Shown here piece after piece: positions 18,721-27,437 of a stretch of 64,000 nt of DNA. Below the pieces are notes generated by a model. That model was not told where the DNA came from, did no database searches, and saw only the letters and a list, made by a program, of their open reading frames with translations. A program made the translations under genes and the position numbers. Within the stretch, counting starts at the first letter, position 1. Every line of letters begins with the position of its first letter. This stretch comes from Thiosocius sp963719025 (GTDB lineage: Bacteria > Pseudomonadota > Gammaproteobacteria > Chromatiales > Chromatiaceae), in the NCBI GenBank assembly GCA_963719025.1, contig CAVRBK010000053.1, forward strand, positions 32,721 to 96,720. The letters run 5' to 3'.

Positions 18721-19697
18721 TGGCAATGAACGGCATCCGCCCAGCACAAACGATGACGGTGCAGCAACGGGGTAAACACCGCGGCTCGAGCAATCGCCAG
18801 GGCAGCAAGACTCAGCGTGGCTTCACCCTGGTCGAACTGATCATCGTGATCATTCTCAGCGGTGCACTCTCGATGGTGGTGATGCAGTTTATTACCGCGC
18901 CGATCGATGCCTATGTCGACCAGGGGCGTCGGGCGCGACTGGTGGATATCGCCGAGACGGCCATGGGGCAGATCTCCCGGGATGTCCGCCAGGCACTGCC
19001 CAACAGTATCCGTATCGGCTGCGGAGGCAACTGCCTGGAGTTCCTGCGGATTGTCACGGGTGGTCGTTTTCGCGCTGGCCCCGCCGGTGATGTTCTGAGT
19101 TTTCTGCCCGCAGACAGCGATACCAGCTTCGACGTTTTGGGGCCGTTCCAAGGCTTCGCGGGCCTCGCCACCTCGACCTCGCCCACCGCCTGCGTCGCGG
19201 GCAACGCGGCCTGTGTCGCGGTCTATAACACCGGGCAGAGTGGAACGGACGCGTGGAACAGAGACCACCTGGCTGGCACCTGGCGACCGGATAACCTGGC
19301 CACGCTGAGCGCGATCTCGTCGGGTTCGGTGTCGTTCAATAACGCAAACTTCTCCAGTGGCGATGCCGCGTTTCCAGCGAGCTCTCCGGCGCAGCGGTTC
19401 TTCATTGTCGATTCGCCGGTCAGCTATCTATGCGACCCCGGCGCGGGAACGCTGAGGATCTACCAGGGGTACAGTCTCAGTCATCCGCACAGCGCGGCCG
19501 ATGAGCATGCCGAATTGATCGCGCTCGACAATCCTGCGGAGCATGCCCTGCTGGCGGAGCAGCTGGTGGCCTGCCAGTTCAGCTACGTGGCCGGTACGCC
19601 AAGCCGCAATGGGCTGCTGACGATCAACCTCTCGGTTGCCGAGGACGGCGAGCAGTTGACCCTGCTGGAGCAGGTGCATGTGAGTAACACACCATGA
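18720..19697 (+). CDS. MshO-like large pseudopilin
   Basis: A 325-residue pseudopilin with an unusually long leader (about 37 residues) before RGFTLVELIIVIILSGALSM. The helix is followed by APIDAYVDQGRRARLVDIAE and ISRDVRQALPNSIR, typical of MshO/GspJ-like proteins. Cys pairs occur in the C-terminal domain (CGGNCLEFL; CVAGNAACVAV). ATG 18720 overlaps the mshD-like stop; TTG 18717 is also in frame. It is likely a minor component at the pilus tip complex. Confidence 0.65.
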   Translation: MAMNGIRPAQTMTVQQRGKHRGSSNRQGSKTQRGFTLVELIIVIILSGALSMVVMQFITAPIDAYVDQGRRARLVDIAETAMGQISRDVRQALPNSIRIGCGGNCLEFLRIVTGGRFRAGPAGDVLSFLPADSDTSFDVLGPFQGFAGLATSTSPTACVAGNAACVAVYNTGQSGTDAWNRDHLAGTWRPDNLATLSAISSGSVSFNNANFSSGDAAFPASSPAQRFFIVDSPVSYLCDPGAGTLRIYQGYSLSHPHSAADEHAELIALDNPAEHALLAEQLVACQFSYVAGTPSRNGLLTINLSVAEDGEQLTLLEQVHVSNTP

Positions 19698-20137
19698 CAG
19701 TCCGGCATCCGGCCTGCTGCTTGTCTCGCCGCCCGCGGCGGGCTGCGTTAGCACGCGCGGCGGGGTTTTCTCTGCTTACCGCGCTGTTTCTTCTGGTCGT
19801 GGTATCGAGCCTGGCGGCCTACATGGTCAACCTTGCAACGGTGCAGCATCTGTCGAGCGCCATGGCGGGACAAAACTCGCGTGCCCTGTACATGGCGGTC
19901 AGTGGCCTGGAGTGGGCAACGGCGGAAATCCGCACCAACCCGGGGAGCTGTCCGACCGTGCCAAGCACGTTCAGTTCTGACGGCTTCACGATCGAACTGC
20001 AGGCCTGTTCGCGGAATCCGGTGACCGAGTCGGGAGTGACCTATGCGCTTTACGATCTGGCCGTTGAGGCCAGCCAGGGCACCTTCGGCACGACTGGCTT
20101 CGTCAGTCGTTCACTGCGCGCAACGGTATTGGAGTGA
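19694..20137 (+). CDS. MshP/PilX-like membrane protein
   Basis: A 147-residue protein with an N-terminal basic segment and then AAGFSLLTALFLLVVVSSLA, a PilX/MshP-type helix that keeps the G-F cleavage site but has no Glu at position 5. SGLEWATAEIRTNPGSCP follows, as in MshP. The ATG overlaps the mshO-like stop (ATGA). It is probably a minor pilus-assembly component held in the inner membrane. Confidence 0.65.
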   Translation: MTVRHPACCLSRRPRRAALARAAGFSLLTALFLLVVVSSLAAYMVNLATVQHLSSAMAGQNSRALYMAVSGLEWATAEIRTNPGSCPTVPSTFSSDGFTIELQACSRNPVTESGVTYALYDLAVEASQGTFGTTGFVSRSLRATVLE

Positions 20138-20140
20138 CAG

Positions 20141-20248
20141 GTGAAGAAAGAGCCGCTATCGGAGGAGCAGTCCTCGACAACTGCAGGAACGGTTATGTCG
20201 ATGCGCCACTGCAAATCGGATGTCCTGATTGCCGGAAACAACCAATGA
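20141..20248 (+). CDS. Possible 35-aa ORF between mshP-like and mshQ-like genes
   Basis: A GTG-initiated frame of 35 residues (VKKEPLSEEQSSTTAGTVMS and 15 more) fills the gap exactly. Its TGA overlaps the ATG of the following secreted protein (ATGA), the same coupling seen elsewhere in this operon. There is no recognisable domain and the ribosome site is weak. It could be a translated leader that couples the large gene, or chance. Confidence 0.25.
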   Translation: MKKEPLSEEQSSTTAGTVMSMRHCKSDVLIAGNNQ

Positions 20249-23200
20249 ATGCGCTGAGAACACTCGCCATTATTGTGTCGACGGCATTGACGACTTCCGC
20301 TGTGGCCTATGACCTGCTGGCGCCTGTGTACCCAACGGCGATCACCGCAATCCAAACGCAGTACAACAGCACCTCCTGGGCCGCGGCGAACCTGTTGGAT
20401 GACCAGGCATCGACACGCTGGCTATCCCGTCAGCGCGATAATGACATCACCTTCGCATTCGATGGTTCCCGATCGGTCCGCTGTTTCAGCCGCTTCAACC
20501 TGGACAACTACGGTTCTACCCGATCGATCCGCCAGTTCATGTTGCTGCACACGAGCGATGCCGGTCTGGCTGCCGATGTCGGTACGGTCGGCTGGACGCC
20601 GATCGTTGCCGACGTCACCCCTGCAGGTGAGATGAATCATCTGCACTGGGGGCAGGGGGGACGCATATCGGCGATTGATACGCAGTACAACAGTACCAGC
20701 TGGGCGGCGGCCCATATCAACAACGGTAACCCGGCCGATTTCTGGCTGAGCGGGCGGATGCATAACACGCTCGACTTCGATTTCGACACCGACTGGGATG
20801 GCAGCACGGGCAATACGATCAACATCAGCCGGTTTGCCCTGCAAAACTACGGTGGCAATCGCTCTATCCACCTGTTTCAGGTGGAAGTCAGCCAGGATGG
20901 CGCGAGCTGGCAGAAACTCGAGGTGCCGGGCAGTGGGCCGGGAGATCCCGACTTCAATTTCGCGTTGCAGCATGAAGGCGGCGCGTTGACTGCGATCAAT
21001 CGCGAATACAACGCGACGAGCTGGGCGGGCGCGAATATTCACGATGGTGCGAGCCAGACCATCTGGCTCAGCGGCGTGATGAACAATAACCTGGATTTTG
21101 CGTTCGACCCCGACGGTGATGGCATCACAGGTGCCGACGGGGATACCGACGACCGGTTCTTGATGGAAGAGTTTATCCTCGAAAACTACGGCACCACGCG
21201 CTCTGTTCGCGAGTTCCAGGTTTTAGTCAAAACGGCAGGCAACCCGAGCTGGCAGGCCATCCCGGTGCCCGGAGGCGTCGTTGGCGAGGCAGATTTCAAT
21301 TTTGCCCTTTCCCACAACGGGGGCTCACTGACCAGCATCGACACCCAGTACAACACCAGCAGTTGGGCGGCCGCCAATATCCATGATGGCGCCAGCCAGA
21401 CCATCTGGCTGAGCGGCAAGGCCAACAACACGTTGGACTTTGCGTTCGACACGGACGGCGATGGTGTCCCGGCTGCCGTCGCCGACCGCTTCACCCTGCA
21501 GAAGATCGCCCTGGAGAATTATGGTTCCTCGAGGTCGATGAGAGATTTTCAGGTCGAGGTAAAAACCGCCGCGGTACCGGATTGGACCAGGCTGACCGTG
21601 CCGGGGTCTACAGCGGGCGATCCCGGGTTCAATTTTCTGTCGCGGCACGAGGGTGGCGTGTTGACAGGTTTCAGCTCGCAATACAATGCGAGCAGCTACG
21701 CCGCAGCCAATCTCAATGATGGCAGTCCGCTTTCCCTTTGGCTGAGCAGCAGTGCAACGAATACACTGGAATATGCCTTTGATACCGATCTCGACGGCAG
21801 CGCATCGGATGCCATAGGGTTCTCGACGCTGCGCATGCACAACTACGGGAATACGCGATCGGTAGCGACCTTCGAGATCGACGTGCAGATCGCCGGCGGC
21901 CCCTGGCAGCCGCTACCGGCGCCGGGTGGCGGCACCGTCTTCAGTGCCGTCCAGGGTAGTGCGGCGCAGGAATGGTCTGTGACCCCGCAGAACAATGTCA
22001 CGGCATTTCGTTTACGCACGCTCTCCAACTTCGGGGATACCTACACCGGGTTTCGTGAACTGGAACTGCTGGGCGATGCAGTGGGTCCGACGCATACCTT
22101 CGTTGCCGCGCAGGCAGCGAGTGAGCAGGTCATCGCGCTTGCCCCGGCCGATCAGCCAGCCGAGGTGACGGACGTTCGGCTGCGCGCAATCAACAATTAT
22201 GGCGACATCTACACCGGGGTTCGCGAGTTCCGTCTCCTCGGCGACAGCGTCACCCGGAACCGGACCTTTGTTGCCCAGCAGGGGCAGGCCGAGCAGGTTT
22301 TCACGATTGATCCCGCGGACCGGCCCAGCGGGATAACCGCATTGCGGCTGCAGACAATCAGCAATTACGGTGACACCTACATCGGGGTGCGTGAACTGCG
22401 TCTGCTGGGTCCGGCAGTCTCCGCTTCGCATACCTTCGTTGCCACCAATGCATCGAGTCGCCAAGTGTTCTCACTCGATCCGGAAGATGCCGCATCCGAC
22501 GTGGTGTCGGCCAGATTGCGTACCATCAACAACTACGGTGACACCTATATCGGGGCGCGCGAATTCGAACTGCTTGGCACGCCCGTCGGGCCGTCCTACC
22601 TGTTCGATGCCGATCAGGCGTCGACCGAACAGAGTTGGAGTTTTCCCCCGGTGAGTGCCCGGCTGTTCCGGCTGCATACGTTCGACAACTACGGTGACAC
22701 CTATACCGGCGCGAAGGAGATCGGGCTCGAGACGTCCGCCGCCTGCGACCCGCTTGCCTTGTGGCATCTGGACGAACTGAACTGGGGTAGCGTCCTCGAC
22801 AGCTCGGGGAACAATCATGCAGGGAGCGCCGCGAACGGGGTTAAGACCGCCTACGACTTTCCGGTGATCGCGGGTTCTCCCGGCACCTGCCGACACGGTG
22901 TGTTCGATGGCCAGGATGACTTTCTGCAGTTTTCCACCGTGCCGAATCTGACCGAGAGCTTCACCGTCGCGGCCTGGATCAGGGCCAACGAGTTGGGGGG
23001 CGATCAACGCATTTTCGCCGATGACGGCAGCAACAGCGGTGGTTTCGCATTCAGCCTTGGCGATGGCGGAGACGGGCGGCTGCGCTTCTTCTCGCGCGCG
23101 GTGAATCCGGTCATTCTCGACAGCCCGCCGGTGATCACGCCGGAGACCTGGCATTTCGTGGCCATCGTGCACGATGCCGTCAACAAGACGCGCAGGATCT

Positions 23201-25209
23201 TTGTGGATGGTGGGCTGACGCCGGTGGCCCAGGATACCTATACCGGTGCCTGGGGTACGGACAGCGCTGCGGCGACGGTGGGCGGTGAACCCGACGGGAC
23301 CGCAGAGGGTACGCCATATTGGCGATTCAACGGTGCCATTGACGAGGTGATGGTCTACCAGCGGGCGCTCGGGGGTGGTGAACTGGCGACGCTCAAGGAT
23401 CAGACCCATGTCTGCGGTGCACTGGAGGATCCCTCTCAACCGGCTTTCGCATTCAACTGTATCGAGCCGGGTGCAGATGCGATCTCGGGACGGCTGTATA
23501 CCAAGACAGTCGGCAATGCCTTTGTGCTCGATGTTGCCGCGTTGCGTGACAGCGATGCAGACAACATGGCTGACAGCGTCGAAACGGAATACGCGCAGGA
23601 CACGGATCGGGTGGTCAGCGTCGAATTGGTCAATACCTCTGCCGGTGGAAGCTGCGCGACCTACCCGGCGCTGAGTCCGGCAGTCGTGCTGCCAACCACC
23701 TTCCAGGCTGTCGACGGCGGTCGCCGGGCGGCCGGCCCATTCAGTCTTTCCAGCGCATACCGCTCGGTCGGCTGCCGGGTGACCGATGCGCTGGACGCGC
23801 CGAGTGTCGTCGGCTGCTCGAGTGATGCGTTCTCGGTTCGACCAACCGCGCTGACACTGCAACCGCCGGCGCTGAACAACGCCGGTTCGGCTGGCAGCCC
23901 GGCGGTAAAGGTGGGTACCGACTTCAGCCTCCAGGTGGCGGCAACGGTCGGCTATGACGGAACCCCGGCCATTGCGTCTGCCGCGTTGGAGGCGCACGCC
24001 GGAGCGGTTGCGCTCGGCAGCCTGACAGGGGGGTTCGCCAGCGCAACCGCGGCTAGCGGTATCGCCGAGGGCACCGGCTTCCGTTACAGCGAGGTCGGCA
24101 ACTTCCGCTTCGTCGCCAACGCGATCCGCGATGCGGGCTACACCGCGGTGGATCAGCCGGCCGATTGTCTGCCCGACAGCGTGGCGAACACGCCCGACAG
24201 CGATGGCCGGGTCGGCTGCGATTTCGCTAATCCAACGTCCACTACCTGGGTGGGGCGATTCACGCCGGATCATTTCGAGGTCGGGGTCAGCAGCGCGGGC
24301 AGCCTGGGTAATACCTGCACCGGCTTCAGCTATGCCGGTACGGCGTTGACCTATGCGACGGATCCCGTACTGACGATCACCGCGAAAGCCGCGGATGGGG
24401 CGACCACCCGCAACTACACGGGCGATTACAACAAACTGACCACGACCGAGGTGACCTTGTCGGCGCTGACTGGCGATGCCTCAACCCTGGGCGCCGACGG
24501 TACTACGCCGATAGCGCTTGCCCTGGTTTCCGGGTCCCGTGATCTGACCGATAACGGTGATGGAAGCATGACACTCACCCTGTCGGACGACAGCTTCACC
24601 TACGGGCGCGGGCTTAATAACCTGGTTGGTGAATTTGTCAGCGACATCACGCGGCAGGTGACGTCGGTAAGCGATTCTGAGGACGGGACCACGGCAACCG
24701 GGTTGCCGCTCGACCTGGCGACGACCGGTGTCCCGATTCGCTATGGCCGGGTGAATATCGCCAACGCGCATGGTTCAGAGTTGCAGACCCTGTCGGTACC
24801 GATGCGCCTGGAGTACTTTGCCGGGGCGAGCGCGGGCTTCCAGGCCAATGTGGCCGACGGTTGCACGAGCGTGAACAGTGTTTCCCTGTTGGATGGTGAC
24901 GGTAGTGACAGCCTCCTGCCGGGCGATAGCTGTATCTGGGATGCGGCCGCGAGCAGCGGCGCGTTTGCCTGCTCAGGTGCCGGCCTCCCCGCCGAGCAGT
25001 ACGACGCCTCGCCAGGCAGCGGTGATTTCAACCTCAAGCTGATGGCGCCGACCGGTGGGGCCAGTGGTGTCCTGAAGGTATCGGCAGACGTGGATCCCTG
25101 GCTGGAATTCGACTGGCAGGGTGGCGGTGACAGCGATCCCGAGGGACTGGCGACTTTCGGGATCTACCAGGGTGATGCGAGGCTCATCTTCATGCGCGAG
25201 GTGCGCTGA
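20245..25209 (+). CDS. mshQ: MshQ-type large secreted adhesin-like protein
   Basis: A 1654-residue exported protein. The signal peptide is MNALRTLAIIVSTALTTSAVA. Residues about 35-550 hold five copies of a roughly 110-residue discoidin-like unit marked YNSTSWAAANL...WLS and ENYGSTRSI. About 590-835 hold five copies of a 56-residue unit marked NYGDTYTGVREFRLLG. A LamG/concanavalin-type domain follows (about 835-1050: HGVFDGQDDFLQF, ESFTVAAWIRANE), then an MshQ-like C-terminal region (about 1050-1654). ATG 20245 is chosen because it begins the signal peptide; the frame opens at 20134. It ends the msh operon, the normal place for mshQ, and is probably a surface or pilus-tip adhesin. Confidence 0.8.
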   Translation: MNALRTLAIIVSTALTTSAVAYDLLAPVYPTAITAIQTQYNSTSWAAANLLDDQASTRWLSRQRDNDITFAFDGSRSVRCFSRFNLDNYGSTRSIRQFMLLHTSDAGLAADVGTVGWTPIVADVTPAGEMNHLHWGQGGRISAIDTQYNSTSWAAAHINNGNPADFWLSGRMHNTLDFDFDTDWDGSTGNTINISRFALQNYGGNRSIHLFQVEVSQDGASWQKLEVPGSGPGDPDFNFALQHEGGALTAINREYNATSWAGANIHDGASQTIWLSGVMNNNLDFAFDPDGDGITGADGDTDDRFLMEEFILENYGTTRSVREFQVLVKTAGNPSWQAIPVPGGVVGEADFNFALSHNGGSLTSIDTQYNTSSWAAANIHDGASQTIWLSGKANNTLDFAFDTDGDGVPAAVADRFTLQKIALENYGSSRSMRDFQVEVKTAAVPDWTRLTVPGSTAGDPGFNFLSRHEGGVLTGFSSQYNASSYAAANLNDGSPLSLWLSSSATNTLEYAFDTDLDGSASDAIGFSTLRMHNYGNTRSVATFEIDVQIAGGPWQPLPAPGGGTVFSAVQGSAAQEWSVTPQNNVTAFRLRTLSNFGDTYTGFRELELLGDAVGPTHTFVAAQAASEQVIALAPADQPAEVTDVRLRAINNYGDIYTGVREFRLLGDSVTRNRTFVAQQGQAEQVFTIDPADRPSGITALRLQTISNYGDTYIGVRELRLLGPAVSASHTFVATNASSRQVFSLDPEDAASDVVSARLRTINNYGDTYIGAREFELLGTPVGPSYLFDADQASTEQSWSFPPVSARLFRLHTFDNYGDTYTGAKEIGLETSAACDPLALWHLDELNWGSVLDSSGNNHAGSAANGVKTAYDFPVIAGSPGTCRHGVFDGQDDFLQFSTVPNLTESFTVAAWIRANELGGDQRIFADDGSNSGGFAFSLGDGGDGRLRFFSRAVNPVILDSPPVITPETWHFVAIVHDAVNKTRRIFVDGGLTPVAQDTYTGAWGTDSAAATVGGEPDGTAEGTPYWRFNGAIDEVMVYQRALGGGELATLKDQTHVCGALEDPSQPAFAFNCIEPGADAISGRLYTKTVGNAFVLDVAALRDSDADNMADSVETEYAQDTDRVVSVELVNTSAGGSCATYPALSPAVVLPTTFQAVDGGRRAAGPFSLSSAYRSVGCRVTDALDAPSVVGCSSDAFSVRPTALTLQPPALNNAGSAGSPAVKVGTDFSLQVAATVGYDGTPAIASAALEAHAGAVALGSLTGGFASATAASGIAEGTGFRYSEVGNFRFVANAIRDAGYTAVDQPADCLPDSVANTPDSDGRVGCDFANPTSTTWVGRFTPDHFEVGVSSAGSLGNTCTGFSYAGTALTYATDPVLTITAKAADGATTRNYTGDYNKLTTTEVTLSALTGDASTLGADGTTPIALALVSGSRDLTDNGDGSMTLTLSDDSFTYGRGLNNLVGEFVSDITRQVTSVSDSEDGTTATGLPLDLATTGVPIRYGRVNIANAHGSELQTLSVPMRLEYFAGASAGFQANVADGCTSVNSVSLLDGDGSDSLLPGDSCIWDAAASSGAFACSGAGLPAEQYDASPGSGDFNLKLMAPTGGASGVLKVSADVDPWLEFDWQGGGDSDPEGLATFGIYQGDARLIFMREVR

Positions 25210-25272
25210 GACTGTTCTCGCCGGGACGCCGGTGGCCTCACAACTTCCGGTCGAGGGCGGTACACTGCCGGC

Positions 25273-25807
25273 ATGTCGTTAAGCAACAGTTACGCGTTCC
25301 GCAAACCATTGCCTGGTGTTGCGGTGAATCTCCTGCTCGTCGCGGCCTTGGGGCTGCTGCTGTACGGCCTGCAGATGCCGATTCTGACCCTGGAGAAGTT
25401 CTATTTCTTCAGCAACACCGTCAGCCTGCTGTCCGCATTACAGCAGCTGGCGCGGGAGGCCGAGTGGGGTCTGTTCGCGCTGGTCGGCACTTTCAGCGTG
25501 GTCTTCCCGATGCTCAAGATCGTCCTGCTGTTCCTGATCTGGAACTTCGACCCGTCGCATGGGGAAAGGCACCGTCGCCACCTGCACTGGCTGTCGGTGT
25601 ACAGCAAGTGGTCGATGCTCGACGTGTTCGTGGTCGCGCTGCTGGTCGTGTCGGTCAAACTGGGCTCGCTGGCCGAGGCGCACGTCGAAATCGGCATCTA
25701 TGCGTTTGCCGCCAGCGTCGTACTGACCATGCTGCTGTCCGCCTGGATCGGGAAACCACGCGATCGCGGGCGACGGCGAAAACAGTCCCGTTACAGAAGG
25801 GGGGTAA
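25273..25807 (+). CDS. PqiA-like membrane protein (probable frameshift near 25767)
   Basis: An inner-membrane protein of the paraquat-inducible protein A family, with about four hydrophobic helices and blocks PMLKIVLLFLIWNF, YSKWSMLDVFVVALLVVSVKLG and YAFAASVVLTML. As read, the frame runs on to 25971 through the next gene. Removing one base in CGC-G-GGC at about 25767 gives DGENSPVTEGG and a stop at 25805-25807, three bases before the next ATG. The 535 nt are 178 codons plus one base (177 residues), so I take this as the true end. The Cys-pair sites of full PqiA are absent, so it is a single short module. Confidence 0.65.
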
Positions 25808-25810
25808 GTC

Positions 25811-26110
25811 ATGCATGTCACCTTGGTCCATGTTCATGTCAAACCGGAGGTGATCGACCGCTTTGTCGAGGCCTGCCGGCTGAATCACGAGGGATCGACC
25901 GCCGAGCCGGGAAACCGGCGCTTCGATGTGCTGCAGGATGCGGCGGATTCCGGCCATTTCGTCCTGTATGAGGCCTATGCGAGCGAGGCAGACGCCCGGG
26001 CCCACAAGGAAACCGCCCATTATCACGCCTGGCGGGAGACGGTCGCCGACATGATGGCGCAGCCGCGCCAGGGGCTGCCGTTCGTCGGCCTGTTTCCATC
26101 CGGCGAGTAA
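25811..26110 (+). CDS. ABM-domain quinol monooxygenase-like protein
   Basis: A 99-residue single-domain protein of the antibiotic biosynthesis monooxygenase superfamily (ferredoxin-like dimer, LsrG/YgiN-like). Typical blocks are VHVKPEVIDRFVEACRLNH, GNRRFDVLQD, HFVLYEAYASEADARAHK and HYHAWRETVADM. A strong GGGGGG stretch precedes the ATG. It lies just behind the PqiA-like gene, but a functional link is not evident. The substrate is unknown. Confidence 0.8.
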   Translation: MHVTLVHVHVKPEVIDRFVEACRLNHEGSTAEPGNRRFDVLQDAADSGHFVLYEAYASEADARAHKETAHYHAWRETVADMMAQPRQGLPFVGLFPSGE

Positions 26111-26193
26111 GCGGAAAAATCAACAATATCAACGCTTGGGAGCAGCCCCCCGTGTGCGATAGAATGCCGCGGTTTACATCTTGGGGACGCCGC

Positions 26194-27298
26194 ATGCAGG
26201 ACATCAATCCCATCACCAACCAAATTGCCGATCTGAGGGGACGTCTGCGAGTCTCTCAGGGGGTATCTTTGACTATGAGGGCAAGCAGGAACGCCTGACC
26301 GAGGTGATGCGCGAACTGGAGGATCCGGAGATCTGGAACGACCAGGAACGCGCCCAGGCGCTCGGCAAGGAGCGCGCGATGCTCGAGGGCGTCGTGATCA
26401 ACATGGACGAACTGATCGTCCGGTCTGGACGATGGCGCGCGATCTGCTGGAGATGGCGGTCGAAGAGGACGATGCCGATACCGTCGATGCGGTGGCGGGC
26501 GATGTCGAGGCCTTCGAGAAGCGGGTCGCCGAACTCGAGTTTCGGCGCATGTTCTCCGGCGAGATGGATGCCAACAATGCCTTCCTGGATATCCAGGCCG
26601 GCTCCGGCGGTACCGAGGCCCAGGACTGGGCCGAGATGCTGCTGCGCATGTACCTGCGCTGGGGCGAACAGCACGGCTTCAAGACCGAGCTGATGGAGGT
26701 CTCGGCGGGCGAGGTGGCGGGGATCAAGTCGGCCACGATCCGCTTCGAGGGTGAGTATGCCTTTGGCTGGCTGCGCACCGAGACCGGTGTGCACCGCCTG
26801 GTGCGCAAGTCGCCGTTCGATTCGGGCAATCGCCGGCATACCTCGTTCAGCTCGGTGTTCGTGTCGCCCGAGATCGATGATTCCATCGAGATCGAGATCA
26901 ATCCGGCGGATCTGCGCATCGATACCTACCGCGCCTCGCGGCGCCGGCGGTCAGCACGTCAACAAGACCGACTCGGCGGTGCGCATGACCCACAATCCCG
27001 ACCGGTATCGTGGTGCAGTGTCAGAACGATCGCTCGCAGCACAAGAACAGGGACCAGGCGATGAAGCAGCTCAAGGCCAAGCTGTACGAGCTGGAGATGC
27101 AGAAGCGCAGCGAGAGCGCAGCAGGCGCTCGAGGACACCAAGTCGGACATCGGCTGGGGCAGCCAGATCCGCTCCTATGTGCTCGACCAGTCGCGGATCA
27201 AGGATCTGCGCACCGGTGTCGAGACCGGCAATACCCAGGCGGTGCTCGATGGCGGTCTCGACCAGTTTATCGAGGCCAGCCTGAAGAGCGGGCTGTAA
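26194..27298 (+). CDS. prfB: Peptide chain release factor 2 (programmed +1 frameshift plus 6 surplus bases)
   Basis: RF2 terminates at UGA and UAA. The GGQ loop reads ASGAGGQHVNKTDSAVR across a break. Position 26267-26273 is the natural autoregulatory site CTT TGA C, preceded by AGGGGG (26258-26263), so low RF2 promotes +1 slippage. Six other single surplus bases lie near 26248, 26420, 26433, 26938, 27000 and 27119. Removing these plus the programmed skip turns 1105 nt into 366 codons, exactly 365 residues, the E. coli RF2 length. C-terminal blocks WGSQIRSYVLDQSRIKDLRT and LDGGLDQFIEASLK are normal. lysS follows, as in E. coli. Confidence 0.94.
26258..26273 (+). promoter_or_regulatory. prfB programmed +1 frameshift site
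   Basis: The sequence AGGGGGTATCTTTGAC is identical to the E. coli site: an internal Shine-Dalgarno, then the slippery CUU followed by UGA and C. RF2 shortage at this UGA allows the ribosome to slip +1 and make full-length RF2, a feedback loop. The frame arriving here needs one surplus base removed at about 26248. Confidence 0.93.
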
Positions 27299-27437
27299 CT
27301 GCCGCGGGATCAGAACCGGCAGGCGTCGTACACGGCGCAAGCGGCACAACGTATCCGACGTCAGGCCACGGTGGCCGCGCGCGGTCGGGTCGACGCCTTT
27401 GCGACAACACCATCAGAATTCAGAGACAAGCCTGAAA

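Noticed and set aside
20341..22740. CRISPR or DNA satellite array
   Set aside because: The periodicity is in the protein (330-nt and 168-nt units) with diverged codons; there are no short identical repeats with unique spacers.
22471..24273. 600-residue open frame on the minus strand inside the mshQ-type gene
   Set aside because: It is a shadow of a GC-rich repetitive coding region; no ribosome site, signal or family motif.
26194..27298. All prfB breaks as natural frameshifting
   Set aside because: Only the CTTTGAC site has the known stimulators; the other six surplus bases follow the same pattern as in dnaE and lysS.
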